Positions 27,215 to 36,350 of a stretch of DNA of 64,000 nucleotides are shown one piece after another. Below the pieces are notes generated by a model. It saw only the letters and a list, made by a program, of their open reading frames with translations. It made no database searches and had not been told where the DNA came from. The stretch covers positions 10,721 through 74,720 of the forward strand of contig JBJKPR010000034.1 in NCBI GenBank assembly GCA_046706185.1, read 5' to 3'. The position numbers were made by a program, and so were the translations under genes. Within the stretch, counting starts at the first letter, position 1. Every line of letters begins with the position of its first letter. Origin of the DNA: JAJZXY01 sp046706185 (GTDB lineage: Archaea; Thermoplasmatota; Thermoplasmata; Sysuiplasmatales; Sysuiplasmataceae).

Positions 27215-28627
27215 ATGACGAATGGGGGGTCAGCGTATGCACCAAAGACTGTGCCTTCAGCAAATGTCTCAGCTTCAGGCTCTGGTCCCGATATAAAAAC
27301 TGTAACCAGGGTTGCCTTTCTGGGCGGGTTGGGAAGTTATTTTGAGTATTTCGATTTCTTCATCGCTCTGCTTGCAACAAGCATCGCTTGGCCCATAGTG
27401 TTCTTCACAGGGCTGCCTGCTGCCGCAGGGGTCGCTCTTTCACTCTTCTCCTATGCGCTGACCTTCTTTACAAGACCTGTAGGAGCTTACGTCTTCGGTC
27501 ATTTCGGCGATAGGCTTGGGAGAAAACGTGTCCTTTTCATGACGCTCCTGCTAATGGGCATCGGCTCTCTGTGCATAACACTCTTGCCAGGTGCTTCGGC
27601 ATGGGGTGTGGCCGCCCCCGTACTGCTGAGCATCATAAGGCTCGTGCAGGGTTTTGGCCTCGGCGGTGAGGCTGGGGGAGCCGCCACTTGGATATTGGAG
27701 GTGGCGGCAAAGTCAAAGCACCGCGGCTTCTGGACCTCATGGGTCCAGTTCGGTTCTCCTGCGGGTCTCGCCAGTTCCGCGATATTGACAAGTTCCCTGC
27801 TTGCCTTCCAGGGGCATGCTGTCTTCGTGGACTGGGGATGGAGAATTCCTTTCCTGATTGGAGGCGTGGCTGCCGTGATCGGAGGCTTTCTCAGGTACAG
27901 GCTGATGGAGAGCCCGGTTTTCGAGAAGGTTGCCAGTTCCCACACGGTCGAAAAGTACCCTGCGAGTCAAGTGCTCAAGAAACAATGGAAGAAAGTCCTG
28001 CTCATTGCCAATGTGAATTATCCTGAGACCTTAGGCACAAGCGTCCAGGTTGTTCCTTTTGCGGTCGTATACATGGTTCAGCTTCACATGAACCCGGCCT
28101 TCGCAAGCGGCGCATCCGTTTATCTTGGACTGGGTGCTATGCTCGCGACGATACTGGTTGGGGTGCTAACCGATTATGTGGGGAGGAAGATATTCTTCAT
28201 ACTTTCCTGCATTGTCGGTGTAGCGCTTGCTTATCCGTTCTATATAATACTTGGATCGGCCAACGAAGCCTACATTGTCCTGCTTATGTTCGCCTGGGGT
28301 TTCGGGGTGTACCTGCAGAACGCGGTTCTGCCTGCATTCTTCTCTGAATCGTATGAAACCAGGTGGAGGTACTCAGGTGCAAGCCTGAGCATGCAGACCG
28401 GTCTCCTGTTTTCAGGGATCGTAATAGGCATAGTGCTGCCCGCGGTGCTGGCCACGAGCAAGGGGGTCTACGCCAATATCTGGCCCTCGGTAGCTGCTAT
28501 AACCATCATAACAAGCCTGATTTCTCTGATCGCGTCGCTGTTCCTCAAGGAAACGAAGAACGTCGTCGTTGATGATACGTCGATTGGAGCAGTCGGGGTC
28601 AGGGAATTGGACGGGGGAGATGAATAA
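27215..28627 (+). CDS. MFS permease of the metabolite:H+ symporter type, paralogue A
   Basis: A 470-residue protein with a short serine-rich N-terminus, an aromatic first helix (GSYFEYFDFFIALLA), TRPVGAYVFGHFGDRLGRKR between helices 2 and 3, the GFGLGGEAGGAATWILEVA segment, and RYRLMESPVFEKV after helix 6. It is closely similar along its length to the gene at 29127, with long identical blocks, so the pair arose by tandem duplication. GTG 27194 and ATG 27203 are in frame upstream, but the promoter and the paralogue comparison both place the start at ATG 27215. Substrate is unknown; organic acids or sugar acids are likely for the family. Confidence 0.87.
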   Translation: MTNGGSAYAPKTVPSANVSASGSGPDIKTVTRVAFLGGLGSYFEYFDFFIALLATSIAWPIVFFTGLPAAAGVALSLFSYALTFFTRPVGAYVFGHFGDRLGRKRVLFMTLLLMGIGSLCITLLPGASAWGVAAPVLLSIIRLVQGFGLGGEAGGAATWILEVAAKSKHRGFWTSWVQFGSPAGLASSAILTSSLLAFQGHAVFVDWGWRIPFLIGGVAAVIGGFLRYRLMESPVFEKVASSHTVEKYPASQVLKKQWKKVLLIANVNYPETLGTSVQVVPFAVVYMVQLHMNPAFASGASVYLGLGAMLATILVGVLTDYVGRKIFFILSCIVGVALAYPFYIILGSANEAYIVLLMFAWGFGVYLQNAVLPAFFSESYETRWRYSGASLSMQTGLLFSGIVIGIVLPAVLATSKGVYANIWPSVAAITIITSLISLIASLFLKETKNVVVDDTSIGAVGVRELDGGDE

Positions 28628-28757
28628 GGGAGCACAACATACCTCCCAACTCCTGTGAGGGTGAAAGGCGAGCCTGCTATTGAGTCATCGCCATCGCATG
28701 CATAAGCGGGCGGAGTCGTCAGTCGCCTGCCCCGACTGCTTTTGCCAGAAGTATTCG

Positions 28758-28816
28758 GAAACAGGCATCGTGGATTAGCCGCACACGGGCGTCATTCCAC
28801 GATTCCAGCCTGTTTC
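28758..28816. repeat. Long imperfect inverted repeat between the MFS paralogues
   Basis: GAAACAGGCATCGTGGA (28758-28774) pairs with TCCACGAT (28796-28803) and GCCTGTTTC (28808-28816): 17 paired bases with a four-base bulge and a 21-base loop. It sits in a 499-base gap with no gene. It may be a strong RNA hairpin, a small mobile-element remnant or a protein-binding site. Confidence 0.6.
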
Positions 28817-29094
28817 ACCCTGCAGAGTCTGCGGCTTGGATGGTTTCGTGGAATGTGATTGGCAGGTTCAGACAATATCCGAATCCATCGTGCGGAAAAC
28901 GAGTGTATCCATATCCACAATACGGGCGTGATGATAGCACCAAGTGAAGACTACCGGGCTCTTTGAGTTCTGAAGATAGTGTCCTGCTGCATGTTCCTTT
29001 CGTCTGTGAGCAGAAATCATTTGACAAGTTGGAAAAGACCAGCGCGTTCGAAACCAGTAAGGTTCGGCAATTTGTATGCTATACAATCGCGTGG

Positions 29095-29105
29095 TTTTAA
29101 ATAAC
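29095..29105 (+). promoter_or_regulatory. TATA box of MFS paralogue B
   Basis: TTTTAAATAAC, centre 27 bases before ATG 29127, matching the arrangement of paralogue A. Confidence 0.65.
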
Positions 29106-29126
29106 TCTATTGAGATGACGGGCGCT

Positions 29127-30545
29127 ATGCAAAATGGGGGGTCAGCGAACGCAACAGGAACAGTGTCCACTGCAAATGCCTCAACTTACGCATCCGGTTC
29201 TGGACCGAACCTGAAGGCGATCACAAGGGTTGCCTTTCTGGGCGGGTTGGGAAGTTATTTTGAGTATTTCGATTTCTTCATCGCTCTGCTGGCTACAGGC
29301 ATTGCATGGCCAGTTGTATTCTTCAGCGGAGTGTCTCCTGCTGTGGGACTTGCGCTGTCGCTGTTCTCCTATGCTCTCACATTCTTCACCAGGCCTGTAG
29401 GTGCCTACATATTCGGCCATTACGGTGACAGACTTGGAAGGAAATACGTCCTTTTCCTCACGCTCCTTATCATGGGCCTCGGCTCTCTCGGCATCGCATC
29501 ACTGCCTGGAGTCACTGCCATAGGCGCAGCCGCTCCGATCCTGCTGAGTGTAATAAGGCTCATTCAGGGTATAGGCCTCGGCGGGGAGGCGGGAGGCGCT
29601 TCGACATGGGTTCTTGAGGTGGCAGCCAGGTCAAAGCACCGCGGCTTCTGGACCTCATGGGTCCAGGCGGGGAGTCCTGCTGGACTTGCCACTGCTGCGC
29701 TTTTGACAAGCAGCCTGCTGAGCTTCCAGGGACGAGCAGTCTTCCTTGACTGGGGATGGCGAGTCCCGTTCATCGTCGGAGGCATTGTCGCAGTGATCGG
29801 AGGCATACTGAGATACAGGCTGATGGAAAGCCCGCTATTCGAGAGGGTTGTCAAGACGCACAAGGTGGAGAGGTACCCCGCGAGCCAGGTGATCAAGAAG
29901 CAGTGGAAGAAGCTGCTTCTTCTTCTCCAGTTGAACTATCCCGAGGTTATATGCACTAGCGTAACAGTTGTACCGTTCTCTGTTCTGTTCATGATACAGA
30001 TGCACGTCAGTCCCACCTTTGCGAGCGGTGCATCAGTCTACCTGGGAATTGGGGCACTGGTCGGAACAATCGTGGCTGGTATTCTGTCAGATTACATCGG
30101 AAGGAAGATCTTCTTCATACTTGCAGGGCTTCTGGGAGCGGTGTTTGCCTATCCGTTTTTCATAGTTCTGCAGACAAGGAGCGAACCGCTGATTATCCTC
30201 CTTATGTTCGGCTGGGGCTTCATGACATACCTGGAGAATGCAGTTCTGCCTTCACTCCTCACCGAGTCGTATGAGACCAAGTGGAGGTATTCCGGCGCCA
30301 GCCTGAGTATGCAGCTGAGTATCTTCATTTCAGGGGCTGTGATCGGGTTTGTCCTGCCTGCTGTCCTGGCGACGAGCAAAGGGGTCTATGCGAACGTCTG
30401 GCCGTCCGTGGCCGGCATCACCATCGTCATGTGCCTCATTACCTTCTTTGCCGCCTTGTTCATCAAAGACACAACACACGTGATTGTGGACGACACTTCG
30501 CTTGAATCCATCCCGGCCAGAGAGGTGGAGGGGGCAGACGAGTAG
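29127..30545 (+). CDS. MFS permease of the metabolite:H+ symporter type, paralogue B
   Basis: A 472-residue twelve-helix permease that repeats the features of paralogue A: GSYFEYFDFFIALLA first helix, TRPVGAYIFGHYGDRLGRK loop, GIGLGGEAGGASTWVLEVA, and RYRLMESPLFERV. The shared stretches include the segment around KHRGFWTSWVQ. A frame reaching to ATG 29076 exists, but the promoter lies between it and 29127. The two N-termini align only from ATG 29127 (MQNGGSA against MTNGGSA). Differences concentrate in helices 7-8 and the C-terminal tail, so the two may carry related but different solutes. Confidence 0.87.
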   Translation: MQNGGSANATGTVSTANASTYASGSGPNLKAITRVAFLGGLGSYFEYFDFFIALLATGIAWPVVFFSGVSPAVGLALSLFSYALTFFTRPVGAYIFGHYGDRLGRKYVLFLTLLIMGLGSLGIASLPGVTAIGAAAPILLSVIRLIQGIGLGGEAGGASTWVLEVAARSKHRGFWTSWVQAGSPAGLATAALLTSSLLSFQGRAVFLDWGWRVPFIVGGIVAVIGGILRYRLMESPLFERVVKTHKVERYPASQVIKKQWKKLLLLLQLNYPEVICTSVTVVPFSVLFMIQMHVSPTFASGASVYLGIGALVGTIVAGILSDYIGRKIFFILAGLLGAVFAYPFFIVLQTRSEPLIILLMFGWGFMTYLENAVLPSLLTESYETKWRYSGASLSMQLSIFISGAVIGFVLPAVLATSKGVYANVWPSVAGITIVMCLITFFAALFIKDTTHVIVDDTSLESIPAREVEGADE

Positions 30546-30916
30546 AGTGACGCATCCTGAATCTCCTGCACAGATGCATGAATGAGCCTTATGCTCACAG
30601 TTGACTCGACTGAAGGGGAGCGGGCGGGCCGCATGCATCAAATCATTGATTCAGCAGCAGGCCCGCGTAACCTGCTTTGGAGGGCTACCGCACTTCCGTG
30701 CGGGTCTGCCCAACTTTCTCCGGCGTCGATTTACCGAGTCTGAGCTGCTTTACCGAACCACATCGAAGACGATCGGCACGCTCAGGTTATTGAAGCGTGA
30801 GCTGTTCCACGTGTGATGCCGCTACGTTGCTGGCTTTTGCCAGCGAATCTCTCTGGCACAGTGCTATCACAAGTCTTTTCGGCGATTGGCTCCATATAGA
30901 TGTGCGGAACGGGAAT
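30546..30916. other. Intergenic with hairpins
   Basis: 371 bases between convergent genes without a recognised gene. Two perfect short hairpins occur: CCGCAC-TTCC-GTGCGG at 30688-30703, flanked by pairing GGGC and GCCC, and GCTGGC-TTTT-GCCAGC at 30829-30844. They may help separate the convergent transcripts. Confidence 0.4.
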
Positions 30917-31753
30917 TCAGCTCAGCCTATCAGTGACTGCATGTGAGTCCGACGCAATATCGCGATACAGGTCCGGATGCCTGTTGTCAAGGCACGGGAG
31001 CTGCCTCCTGACATCTTCTATTCGGCTCCTGGTCAGTTCAGAAGAAAGCAGGCATTCAGTCTCGGTTCCTCTTGCTATCGACACTCCCATGGGGTCGTAT
31101 ATTGCAGACATCCCGGAGTATGCCCTTCCCACCTGGCCCGCAACAGCAAAGTACATTGTGTTTTCGATGGCCCTTGCCCTGCATAGGGTTGCCATCGTGT
31201 CTTCCTTGAGCGCGCCCTGCACCCAAGCGGTAGGCATCACGACGAGGTCTGCACCATTGACTGCGTACGATCGCGATACTTCCGGGAATCTCACTTCGTA
31301 GCAAACGCAGAGGCCAAAACGAAAATCCTTGATTTTACAAAGCCGGTGCAATGCTTTTCCCGAGGAAAAGATGTCTGATTCCCTATATCCAAACGCATCG
31401 TACAGGTGTGTCTTCCTGTATGACTCTTCCAGCTCGCCTTCTTTATTCAACCAGATTGTTGTGTTGTATACCGAATCGAGCTCCCTTTCGTACATGCCGA
31501 CAATGACATTTGTCCCGTGTTCCCTGGCGACACGCCCAACATTCCTGATCCAGGCCGAATCGCTCATCGGCTCAGCCCTCTCGGCAACGTACTCCTTTGA
31601 TCGCCCGTGACTGTAAAACATGAACATTTCAGGGAAAACAACCAAATCAGGTTCCAACTTGTCAGCTACACTCATCCACTTCTCTATCTTTTCGAGATTC
31701 TTCTGCTTGTCATCCTCACATACCAGCTGTGCGCAGCATATGTTAAGGGTCAT
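30917..31753 (-). CDS. Carbon-nitrogen hydrolase (nitrilase superfamily)
   Basis: A 278-residue single-domain nitrilase-fold enzyme with the full triad: Glu42 (FPEMF), Lys114 (YRKTHLYD) and Cys151 (CVCYEVRFPE). The family hydrolyses amides, nitriles or carbamoyl compounds; this length and the CYEVRFPE motif are nearest to omega-amidase/Nit-type amidases. An AT-rich TTATAATAAT stretch about 50 bases upstream may be the promoter. Neighbours do not reveal the substrate; it stands alone between convergent and divergent genes. Confidence 0.88.
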   Translation of the reverse strand: MTLNICCAQLVCEDDKQKNLEKIEKWMSVADKLEPDLVVFPEMFMFYSHGRSKEYVAERAEPMSDSAWIRNVGRVAREHGTNVIVGMYERELDSVYNTTIWLNKEGELEESYRKTHLYDAFGYRESDIFSSGKALHRLCKIKDFRFGLCVCYEVRFPEVSRSYAVNGADLVVMPTAWVQGALKEDTMATLCRARAIENTMYFAVAGQVGRAYSGMSAIYDPMGVSIARGTETECLLSSELTRSRIEDVRRQLPCLDNRHPDLYRDIASDSHAVTDRLS

Positions 31754-32064
31754 TTTCCATCACACTTTCAACAGGCTAATCCAAGCGAAACATTCCTTGC
31801 TTATAATAATACACCGATCAGGTAATTGCCCCGCTCTGCAATGTATGTCAGGCAGGTCGCTGAACCTGAATGAATGCGATTGTTTCGCAGAAAGATCCAA
31901 CTCGCCCCATCGGCCTTTGGCCGTTCCGCCAGGCTGGGACTCTACCGGGCAGCACCCCAAAGGGTCTATTGTGACAGCACCATTTCCTTCATGGCAGCAT
32001 TTCTTTTCTTCCCTGCCCGCAAGAAGACTTTTAACCAGGGCACACCTTCTTTTTCTGTTGTTTT

Positions 32065-33048
32065 ATGACCAAATCCGCAATCGACTGGCTTCTCGAAAAC
32101 AGTCAACCTTCGATAAAACACCTTACCCTGGTCCAGTTGCTGGATCGGCCTGCCAGGGATCCGGAAGTCAGGGCCGCTAGGAAGGCAATAACCCAGACCG
32201 GCTGGGCAAAGAAGATTCTCTCGAACCAGGATTCAGAAGGCTACTGGGCAAGCGATCGCAGCCTCTACCGCCCCAAGTACATTTCCACGAACTGGATGCT
32301 GCTGATATTGTCGGATCTCGGCCTGACCAAGGCTGACCCTGGAATCGATAAAGCATGTCAGCGCTGGATGAAGCTATTCTCAACCAAGGACGGCGGCTTT
32401 GCGGGTTCCAACAAGGGAGGCGCAAAGTACGGCCATGTGTGCACCACAGGCAACACAGCACGTGCGCTGGTCAAGTTCGGATATCAAGATGATCCGAGAG
32501 TAAGGAGGGCCTTCGACTGGTTCGTAAAGTATCAGGCCGAAAAGGGAGGGTGGTCTTGCTTTGACGTCGGTACGCCCCGCAAGGGGAGAAATCTCGACTC
32601 GTGGGAGCCTCTCAGCGCCTTTGCAGTGTATCCACGTCAGAAGTGGACCAGAAGCATGAAGGCGGCGGTTGAGAAAGGTGCAGAATTCTTTCTTGAGCGG
32701 GAGCTTCACAGGCAGGGTGACAGATATGAGCCGTGGTACCGCTTCCACTATCCTGTGCACTACTACTACGACATACTGGTGGGACTCGATTTCATGACTG
32801 CTCTGGGGTACACGGAAGACAAAAGGCTGGATTATGCGGTTACGCTTCTAAGGAACAAGAGGCGTTCCGACGGGAGGTGGAACCTCGACTCTGTAAACCC
32901 TGACCTGGAGAGCCCTCAGGGCAGGTGGAACAAGGATCATCCTAGGCAGGCCACCACACCGTTTTCTCTGGAGGAAGCAGGGAAACCAAGCAAGATGGTC
33001 ACGCTAACCGCGCTTAACGTCCTTAAGCGAATAGAAGAGTCTTCCTGA
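32065..33048 (+). CDS. Terpenoid-cyclase/prenyltransferase-fold (alpha toroid) protein, copy 1
   Basis: A 327-residue protein with repeated helix pairs and loops of the toroid fold: DSEGYWAS, KDGGFAGS, EKGGWSCFD and SDGRWNLDS resemble the QW/GGF repeats of squalene cyclases and prenyltransferase beta subunits. The catalytic DxDD of squalene-hopene cyclase and the zinc ligands of protein prenyltransferases are not seen. A block RYEPWYRFHYPVHYYYD near residue 225 is almost unbroken aromatic and is shared with the copy at 61872. No signal peptide or membrane helix. Function unknown; a glycan- or lipid-binding or enzymatic role is possible. A CTTTTAACC box precedes it by about 36 bases. Confidence 0.72.
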   Translation: MTKSAIDWLLENSQPSIKHLTLVQLLDRPARDPEVRAARKAITQTGWAKKILSNQDSEGYWASDRSLYRPKYISTNWMLLILSDLGLTKADPGIDKACQRWMKLFSTKDGGFAGSNKGGAKYGHVCTTGNTARALVKFGYQDDPRVRRAFDWFVKYQAEKGGWSCFDVGTPRKGRNLDSWEPLSAFAVYPRQKWTRSMKAAVEKGAEFFLERELHRQGDRYEPWYRFHYPVHYYYDILVGLDFMTALGYTEDKRLDYAVTLLRNKRRSDGRWNLDSVNPDLESPQGRWNKDHPRQATTPFSLEEAGKPSKMVTLTALNVLKRIEESS

Positions 33049-33192
33049 CCGTATGAGTTCTCCTGAACCTTCAGGTTTAGCCTTTCGCTCGTGCCTCCCA
33101 AGAAACCGGTTCCTCCCCGGAAGGTGGCTGCAAATTCATCCGCGCCTGATACTGTGCTGAACAACCGCTAACCTTTTTGTACGGATACGCTT

Positions 33193-33720
33193 TTGTTTTC
33201 TTCAGGTGAGCAGTTGGCCACACTTGTAAATAATATTTCGATGGAAGTTCTCCACAACACGTCTGAAAGAGCCAGAGGCAACGGCGGTTCCATTCCTGTT
33301 GAGAAGGAGATCGTGGGCACTTTCAGCATGGAAGGCAGCCCGATGTTCGCATCCGTGCTTGATACTGGCGTTTCACGCTTTACGGTAGGATCAGATGAGC
33401 CTGTGGCACTCGGTGGAAAGGGCGTGATGCCTTCTCCGCTCACCTACATGCTGTACGGTGTCCTCGCCTGCTATACATCCACCCTCGCAATACAGTGCGC
33501 ATCAAAGGGGGTCTCCCTAGGTGAATTGAAGGTGAAAGGAACGCTTACATATGATATTGGACCCGTTGTTGTGGAGTCAGAACTGCCTATCATAAAGAAG
33601 CTGAAAATAGAGGTCACAGCCAGCAGGGACATAAGGGAAATAATCGAGCTGTCAAGAAGGAGATGCCCTGCGCTGTTCGCCATCGAGCATCCGATAGAAA
33701 CTGAATTGTTGCAGTCGTAG
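33193..33720 (+). CDS. OsmC/Ohr-family protein
   Basis: A 175-residue OsmC-fold protein, likely a thiol-dependent peroxidase or related redox protein. The two family cysteines are Cys93 in LACYTSTL and Cys158 in RRRCPAL. The MPSPLTYMLYGVLACY helix is characteristic of the SfnB/OsmC-like subgroup found with sulfur and selenium compounds, though the assignment within the family is uncertain. It starts at TTG 33193 in an AT-rich context and stands alone on the plus strand. Confidence 0.85.
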   Translation: MFSSGEQLATLVNNISMEVLHNTSERARGNGGSIPVEKEIVGTFSMEGSPMFASVLDTGVSRFTVGSDEPVALGGKGVMPSPLTYMLYGVLACYTSTLAIQCASKGVSLGELKVKGTLTYDIGPVVVESELPIIKKLKIEVTASRDIREIIELSRRRCPALFAIEHPIETELLQS

Positions 33721-34154
33721 GCCTGTTACCTCAGGTATGCGTCTTCGCCTGAAATCCGGTCTCTCCTTACCTGGTTTACGCCCCGAATTGGTGAGTGTCC
33801 CCCAGCGCGACAGCAGCATGTTAGACCATGGATTGTTTTCTGAACATCCTGATTTCTTCCACGACAATCTTCTCTACCTTGTAGTGAATTCAAGAGAACC
33901 GCTCATTATCCATATGAGCCGCACGCTTCCGTGCTCCTGCGCTTGGACGATGGCAACCTTCTTCAGGAAGATCTTTGCAACCATCGCCTTTTTCCAGAAA
34001 GTAACCTGCCCTGATACTGTCTCTGACAGCTTCTCCTTTTCCACTATCTCCCCGCTCACCTGACAGGCATATCTTTTCTCTCCCCGCAGTGCGGCAGGAA
34101 GTTCTGGGAGCGCAGGTAACTGTGATAGGCGGTTTTGGCAAAAGGCCTAGGAAG
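33721..34154. other. Intergenic, no gene recognised
   Basis: About 430 bases between the OsmC gene and the promoter of the PadR-type gene. Open frames on both strands lack any domain signal. Confidence 0.4.
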
Positions 34155-34180
34155 GATTTAATATCAAATTATGATATCAT
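34155..34180 (+). promoter_or_regulatory. Promoter and palindromic operator of the PadR-type gene
   Basis: GATTTAATATCA (34155-34166) is a TATA box, predicting transcription start near 34186. The perfect palindrome ATGATATCAT (34171-34180) lies between box and start, where a bound repressor would block initiation. Autoregulation by the adjacent PadR-type protein is the natural guess. Confidence 0.45.
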
Positions 34181-34210
34181 GTTTTGTTATCGATTATTGA
34201 GGATGATTTT

Positions 34211-34546
34211 ATGGAGGAGATGACGCGTCGCCTAGAGAGCGGTCTTTTCAGACCGTACATTCTGTGGATATGTTCCAAGTCAGCGACTTCGGGCACGGAT
34301 CTTCTGACCGTGGAGAGAACGCACGATCATGTCCTGAGCCCTGGCAAGCTGTATCCAGTGCTTCACCAGCTCGCCGAAGATGGGCTGCTGCAGGAAGAAA
34401 GCAGGATTGAGCACGGAAAGGTCCACAAGTACTACAAAACAACGTCGGAGGGAATGAAATCTCTTGCCCGACTGAGGTCTGACCTGGGACCTCCAATGAA
34501 GAATTTCCTCATAGACTGGCTTATGCCAGCTGTGAGAAGCAATTGA
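34211..34546 (+). CDS. PadR-family winged-helix transcriptional regulator
   Basis: A 111-residue regulator. The winged helix runs from FRPYILWICSKS through LSPGKLYPVLHQLAEDGLLQEE, the recognition helix, to the wing strand HKYYKTTSEG, the most conserved PadR segment; a short C-terminal helix follows for dimerisation. The start at ATG 34211 has GAGG eight bases upstream and a leader of about 25 bases; a TTG at 34184 in frame coincides with the predicted transcription start. The Nramp gene follows 184 bases downstream on the same strand, so control of metal uptake is possible but not shown. Confidence 0.82.
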   Translation: MEEMTRRLESGLFRPYILWICSKSATSGTDLLTVERTHDHVLSPGKLYPVLHQLAEDGLLQEESRIEHGKVHKYYKTTSEGMKSLARLRSDLGPPMKNFLIDWLMPAVRSN

Positions 34547-34730
34547 GGGCGATCACACTGATCATACACGGAAGATATCATGTTAACTCTACGTCTCCCT
34601 GCTTCCGCAGGGCACCTGCTGCTCCCCTGCGCATGGCTCTCTGCACAGAGTCTGCTTACTCGCGATGCTGCAGGGCATACCTGTGCTGGAGTTTTGCCAG
34701 CATGACTGAGTCTCAGGGAGGGTCTGGCGG

Positions 34731-36059
34731 ATGAGCGTTGCCAATCGGACCGGAACGCGGCAGGACGGCGCCATGAAGTCTGTGGCGCAGTTCCTCAAGT
34801 GGATGGGTCCTGCACTGATGGTATCAATCGCATACATGGATCCGGGCAATTACGGAACTGATCTTGCAGCGGGGGCAGGATACAGGTACGCCCTTCTCTG
34901 GGCAGTGTGGCTTGCATCCGGAATGGCTATGCTCCTGCAGTATCTTTCTGGCAAGCTCGGAATTGCTACAGAATATGATTTGTCCCAGCTTGTGCGCAAC
35001 ACACTGAGCAAAAGGTGGGCATACATAGTCTCATACTGGCTTGCAGCCGAGGTTGCAATCGCTGCAACAGACCTTGCAGAATATCTTGGCACCGTCATCG
35101 CGCTCAACCTGCTGTTCGGAATACCGCTTCTCTACGCTGCGATATTTGGTGCCCTGGACGTGCTGTTGCTTCTTGTTATGATGGGGCGGCGATTCCGTCT
35201 CGTGGAGCAGTACTTCATGCTTCTGATAGGCATCCTGGTGATCGGAATTCTCTACAACCTTGTAGTTGTTGGCATCGATCCGTATCAGCTTATTTACCAC
35301 TCATTCAGGCCTGAAGCACCCAACACAGGCGCATTCCTCGTAGTCGTCGGCATCATCGGCGCGACTGTCATGCCCCATGCTCTCTTCGTTCACTCCTGGT
35401 TGACAAAGAACAAGGTAAACCTGCTGGGCAGGGAAACAGTCAAGGGCCCGGAGCACCCGAAGGACAGTTTTTCGAGCCCATCGGACAAACAGCCCGAAAA
35501 GACAATGAAGGAGAAACGGGGCATAATGAAGCTTCACAGGAATGAAACAATCGTCACGCTCACGGTTGCAGGGCTTGTGAACGCCGGAATCCTTCTTGTT
35601 GCCATACCGTTGTTTCCCAATGAAAGCCTCACTGTCGAGGGTTTTGTCAGCGGAGTGAGCAAGATCTACGGTCCTCTGATAAGCATCCTCTTTGTTGTCA
35701 CTCTCCTCGCATCAGGCCTTTCGTCTTCAGCACTTGGAACCATCGCAGGTCAGGCTGTAATGGAAGGGCTGATTGGAAAGCGCTGGAATATCTGGGCAAG
35801 GAGGATAATCACGAGGTTTGTAAACGTATTTCCGACAACAATAGCAATACTGCTTGGCCTGGACCCCTTGATCCTCCTGGTATACAGCCAGGTTGTTCTC
35901 AGTCTCCTCATCCCATTACCGATGATACCACTGGTGTATTACACTTCAAGGAAGAAGATAATGGGTGAGTTTGTCAACAGGAAGGCGACTGTGGTTCTTG
36001 CTGTGGTTGTGGTATCGCTGATACTTTTCTTCAACACATATCTGCTGCTTACGCTCTGA
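34731..36059 (+). CDS. Nramp-family divalent metal transporter (Mn2+/Fe2+)
   Basis: A 442-residue proton-coupled metal importer with about eleven membrane helices. The metal-binding DPGN is in the first helix at residues 37-40 and the MPHALFVHSWL motif of helix 6 gives the Met and His; ATDLAEYLGT in helix 3 is also family-typical. A hydrophilic loop of about 50 residues between helices 6 and 7 (KGPEHPKDSFSSPSDKQPEK) is longer than in many bacterial members. Its likely substrates are manganese or ferrous iron, useful for a cell with many iron-sulfur enzymes. Confidence 0.92.
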   Translation: MSVANRTGTRQDGAMKSVAQFLKWMGPALMVSIAYMDPGNYGTDLAAGAGYRYALLWAVWLASGMAMLLQYLSGKLGIATEYDLSQLVRNTLSKRWAYIVSYWLAAEVAIAATDLAEYLGTVIALNLLFGIPLLYAAIFGALDVLLLLVMMGRRFRLVEQYFMLLIGILVIGILYNLVVVGIDPYQLIYHSFRPEAPNTGAFLVVVGIIGATVMPHALFVHSWLTKNKVNLLGRETVKGPEHPKDSFSSPSDKQPEKTMKEKRGIMKLHRNETIVTLTVAGLVNAGILLVAIPLFPNESLTVEGFVSGVSKIYGPLISILFVVTLLASGLSSSALGTIAGQAVMEGLIGKRWNIWARRIITRFVNVFPTTIAILLGLDPLILLVYSQVVLSLLIPLPMIPLVYYTSRKKIMGEFVNRKATVVLAVVVVSLILFFNTYLLLTL

Positions 36060-36234
36060 GTCTGCACTGATGTCTTCCATGCCCTTTCCACTCAATTTCG
36101 ATGCAGACATGCAGCTGTACCCCCGTGCGGCCAGAGCATGATTTTCATCCCCGCCCGTTGAGCAGCGTTCCGCATAAAGCACTGGATCTCAGGCAGGAGT
36201 CAGCTGTCGTGCATGACACTGCAAATGGATGTCA

Positions 36235-36350
36235 GGGAGCGACCATGCCGGCCGTGCATGCCCCCGTCCTGTCCGATGCGGGGAGGCATGCTCCTCAGTG
36301 TGTTCATGGGTCGCTGGTCCCCACGGATCCATTTTTCGATATTGTGGACC
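36235..36350. ncRNA. Structured intergenic element upstream of dsrC, candidate RNA
   Basis: Nested complementarity is visible by eye. AGCGACCATG (36238-36247) pairs with CATGGGTCGCT (36305-36315, one extra G). Inside it, GCATGCC (36256-36262) pairs with GGCATGC (36285-36291), extended by CCCG with CGGGG. A second stem joins GGT..CCAC (36316-36324) and GTGGACC (36344-36350). The segment is more G/C-rich than its flanks and has no coding signal. It could be a small RNA, a leader element of the dsr operon, or a terminator of the Nramp gene; strand is not known. Confidence 0.4.

Noticed and set aside
34547..34730. Possible manganese riboswitch before Nramp
   Set aside because: No yybP-ykoY-like conserved core was found and such riboswitches are bacterial; the region is only moderately G/C-rich.
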